7,889 bases of DNA from Bacteroidota bacterium (GTDB taxonomy: Bacteria > Bacteroidota > Bacteroidia > Bacteroidales > VadinHA17): assembly GCA_015222065.1 (NCBI GenBank), contig JADFUQ010000407.1:1-7889 (forward strand). The letters are read 5' to 3'. Of this stretch, positions 6,739 through 7,889 are shown in pieces (position 1 is the first letter of the stretch; each line of letters begins with the position of its first letter). A program made the translations under genes and the position numbers. The notes under the pieces were generated by a model. It ran no database searches and was not told the origin of the DNA. It was given only the letters and a program-made list of their open reading frames with translations.

Positions 6739-6772
6739 AGGGAGTGTTTGTAATGGATGCTCTCTTTTTTTT
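6739..6772 (+). terminator. Intrinsic terminator without an upstream gene
   Basis: AGGGAGTG (6739-6746) pairs with TGCTCTCT (6758-6765) over eight positions, three of them G-U. The loop is 11 bases and a run of eight T's (6765-6772) follows. The orientation serves + strand transcripts. No + strand gene ends before it, so it closes either a short untranslated RNA started near 6690 or a lost gene, or acts as an attenuator before the lipoprotein gene at 6891. Confidence 0.6.
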
Positions 6773-6890
6773 GCTTAAATACCAAAATATTTGTAATTTG
6801 TTAATTTATAAATTTTCATTGAATAACATTACATAGCATATTTCTGATTTTGTCAAGGATCTTTTTATAAACGCATTTATACTATACACT

Positions 6891-7511
6891 ATGAAAAAAT
6901 CAATACAATTAATCCTTTCATTTTATATAATTGTTCTCCTCAATGGTTGCGAAAAAGAGGATAATGGCGCAACCAATAATATTACAGGCGTTGGAGATGT
7001 TGTGACAGAAACGTTGGATCTTTCTTCTTTCCAAAGCATCAAAAACACTGGTGTTGCGAACATATATGTTACTGTTGGAGATACCCAGTCAGTAGTTCTC
7101 AAAGCTCAGCAAAATATAATTGATGTTATGACGTATGAGACGAATAATGGTACACTGGAGATAGGAATTCAGAATAATACCAGTATTAGAGAATCAAAGG
7201 GGATTGTTTTCGAGATTACCATTCCGGAAATTGACAAAATAGAGCTGATAGGGGTCGGAGATTTTGAACTGTCGGGTGATTCGCAAGACGAACTGTATAT
7301 TATCCTAACCGGAGTTGGAAGCGTAAGAGCCTATAACCTTGAAGTAGATGTGTGCCATATTACCTCAACAGGCGTAGGAAATTGCCAGGTAAGAGTCAAT
7401 AATACATTAAATGTAACCATAACAGGAGTTGGTAGTGTATATTATAAAGGAAATCCTGCCATAAGTTCCACAATTACCGGATTAGGTAAACTGGTAGATG
7501 ATAATGATTAA
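6891..7511 (+). CDS. DUF2807 (head GIN domain) lipoprotein
   Basis: This is a small envelope lipoprotein of unknown function. Residues 1-19 are a lipoprotein signal peptide with the lipobox LNGC (17-20), so Cys20 would be acylated. The residues after it, EKED, are acidic, resembling the Bacteroidota signal for export to the cell surface. The remainder matches the DUF2807/head-GIN pattern: DLSSFQSIKNTGVANIYVT (strands and a turn, 43-61), a conserved-looking IPEIDKIELIGVGDFEL (111-127), then regular turns. The turn motif [TI]-G-[VL]-[GA] occurs at 32, 53, 120, 140, 160, 178 and 196; the last five are 18-20 residues apart, as expected for rungs of a right-handed beta-helix. At 206 residues it is near the usual size and seems complete. 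The ATG has no Shine-Dalgarno, and no convincing promoter is seen closer than 6677. The gene stands alone, so the context gives no function. Confidence 0.85.
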   Translation: MKKSIQLILSFYIIVLLNGCEKEDNGATNNITGVGDVVTETLDLSSFQSIKNTGVANIYVTVGDTQSVVLKAQQNIIDVMTYETNNGTLEIGIQNNTSIRESKGIVFEITIPEIDKIELIGVGDFELSGDSQDELYIILTGVGSVRAYNLEVDVCHITSTGVGNCQVRVNNTLNVTITGVGSVYYKGNPAISSTITGLGKLVDDND

Positions 7512-7810
7512 AAAAAATTTCCCGGTTGGATAAGTGTTACTACTGCTGCTACTGCAACTAATCCCGGTTAAATCAAACTACGAATTACGGGTAAAATGGT
7601 TGAACAGTTTAATTGTTTTTTTCAAAGCAGGTATTTTGAGTATACGATAAATATTTTTTGCTATTATTAAGGTATTTAATACTTTTGTCGTGCTTTAGAA
7701 GCAGGTAAAGTTTAGATATTTTTATTCATTTGCTTCATTGTCAATCAATCAATAATAAACAGGTTCTTCTACATATTTCATTTTATTAATTAAGACATAA
7801 AACTTATTCT
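7512..7810. other. Gap between the lipoprotein gene and tRNA-Ser; no gene seen
   Basis: No coding frame is recognisable. An octamer, TCCCGGTT, occurs at 7520-7527 and 7562-7569, with a short ACT/TGC-rich stretch between the copies. The rest is AT-rich. I find no strong terminator for the lipoprotein gene (only a weak 4-bp hairpin near 7603-7622) and no clear promoter for the tRNA. Confidence 0.6.
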
Positions 7811-7889
7811 GGAGAGGTGGGAGAGTGGCTTAATCCACCAGTTTGCTAAACTGGCGTACCAAATACGGTACCGGGGGTTCGAATCCCCC
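7811..7889 (+). tRNA. tRNA-Ser(GCT), 3' end cut by the window edge
   Basis: This tRNA reads the serine codons AGC and AGU. The 5' acceptor strand is GGAGAGG (7811-7817), followed by a D-arm (GGA...TCC). The anticodon stem is CCAGT/ACTGG (7838-7842 and 7850-7854) with loop TTGCTAA and anticodon GCT at 7845-7847. The long variable arm typical of serine tRNAs has the stem GTACC/GGTAC (7856-7860 and 7867-7871). The T-arm is GGGGG-TTCGAAT-CCCCC (7873-7889). The window ends at the last T-stem base, so the 3' acceptor strand, discriminator and any CCA are not visible. The gene is otherwise regular. Confidence 0.95.

Noticed and set aside
7520..7569. Direct TCCCGGTT repeats flanking an ACT/TGC-rich stretch
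   Set aside because: Only two 8-base copies exist, with no transposon-like content between them, so it is not enough to call a target duplication.
7603..7622. Hairpin and T-run after the lipoprotein gene as its terminator
   Set aside because: The stem is only four A/T-rich pairs (AACA/TGTT), too weak to claim as a terminator.

Overview
The window looks like a piece of chromosome from a member of the Bacteroidota, probably a Bacteroidales/Marinilabiliales-type organism. The support is AT-rich DNA, starts without Shine-Dalgarno sequences, several matches to the Bacteroidota -7 promoter element TAnnTTTG, a large single-chain PurL of the Bacteroides type, a DUF2807 'head GIN' lipoprotein with acidic residues after the lipid-attachment Cys, and short dispersed repeats of kinds I associate with this phylum. 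The placement is by recognition only; no database was searched.

Layout. Positions 1-381 are non-coding: a 130-bp inverted repeat built from CGCAAAG units, a small dyad, a CAACAAAT-type direct repeat and a likely purL promoter. Positions 382-4107 (+) carry purL, the fourth step of purine synthesis; its last ~15 codons run through a simple repeat. After 54 bases, 4162-4956 (+) encodes an exported glycerophosphodiester phosphodiesterase. Positions 4958-6025 (-) carry dinB (DNA polymerase IV), converging on the phosphodiesterase gene with one base between the two stop codons. A candidate terminator hairpin for the phosphodiesterase mRNA lies inside the dinB 3' end.

Positions 6026-6890 form an 865-base gap without an intact gene, and this is the most interesting part. 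From left to right it holds a dinB promoter candidate, a 16-bp perfect palindrome, about 260 bases of unexplained sequence that looks decayed, a minus-strand remnant encoding the last 45 residues of a winged-helix protein end (Fic-family style), six TTGACA/TGTCAA half-sites mostly spaced ~20 bp apart in inverted arrangement, a promoter-like box, and an intrinsic terminator with no gene in front of it. Positions 6891-7511 (+) encode a small DUF2807 lipoprotein with about seven GVG-type turns. After 299 bases without a gene, a tRNA-Ser(GCT) starts at 7811 and is cut off by the window end just after the T-arm.

How the genes relate. purL (cytosolic nucleotide synthesis), the phosphodiesterase (lipid headgroup salvage outside the inner membrane), dinB (translesion synthesis) and the lipoprotein (envelope, unknown role) are ordinary chromosomal genes with no common pathway. 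Only purL and the phosphodiesterase are close enough to be co-transcribed. I see no complete mobile element, CRISPR array or defence system. The strongest candidate for something undescribed is the half-site array with the orphan promoter/terminator pair beside the gene remnant.
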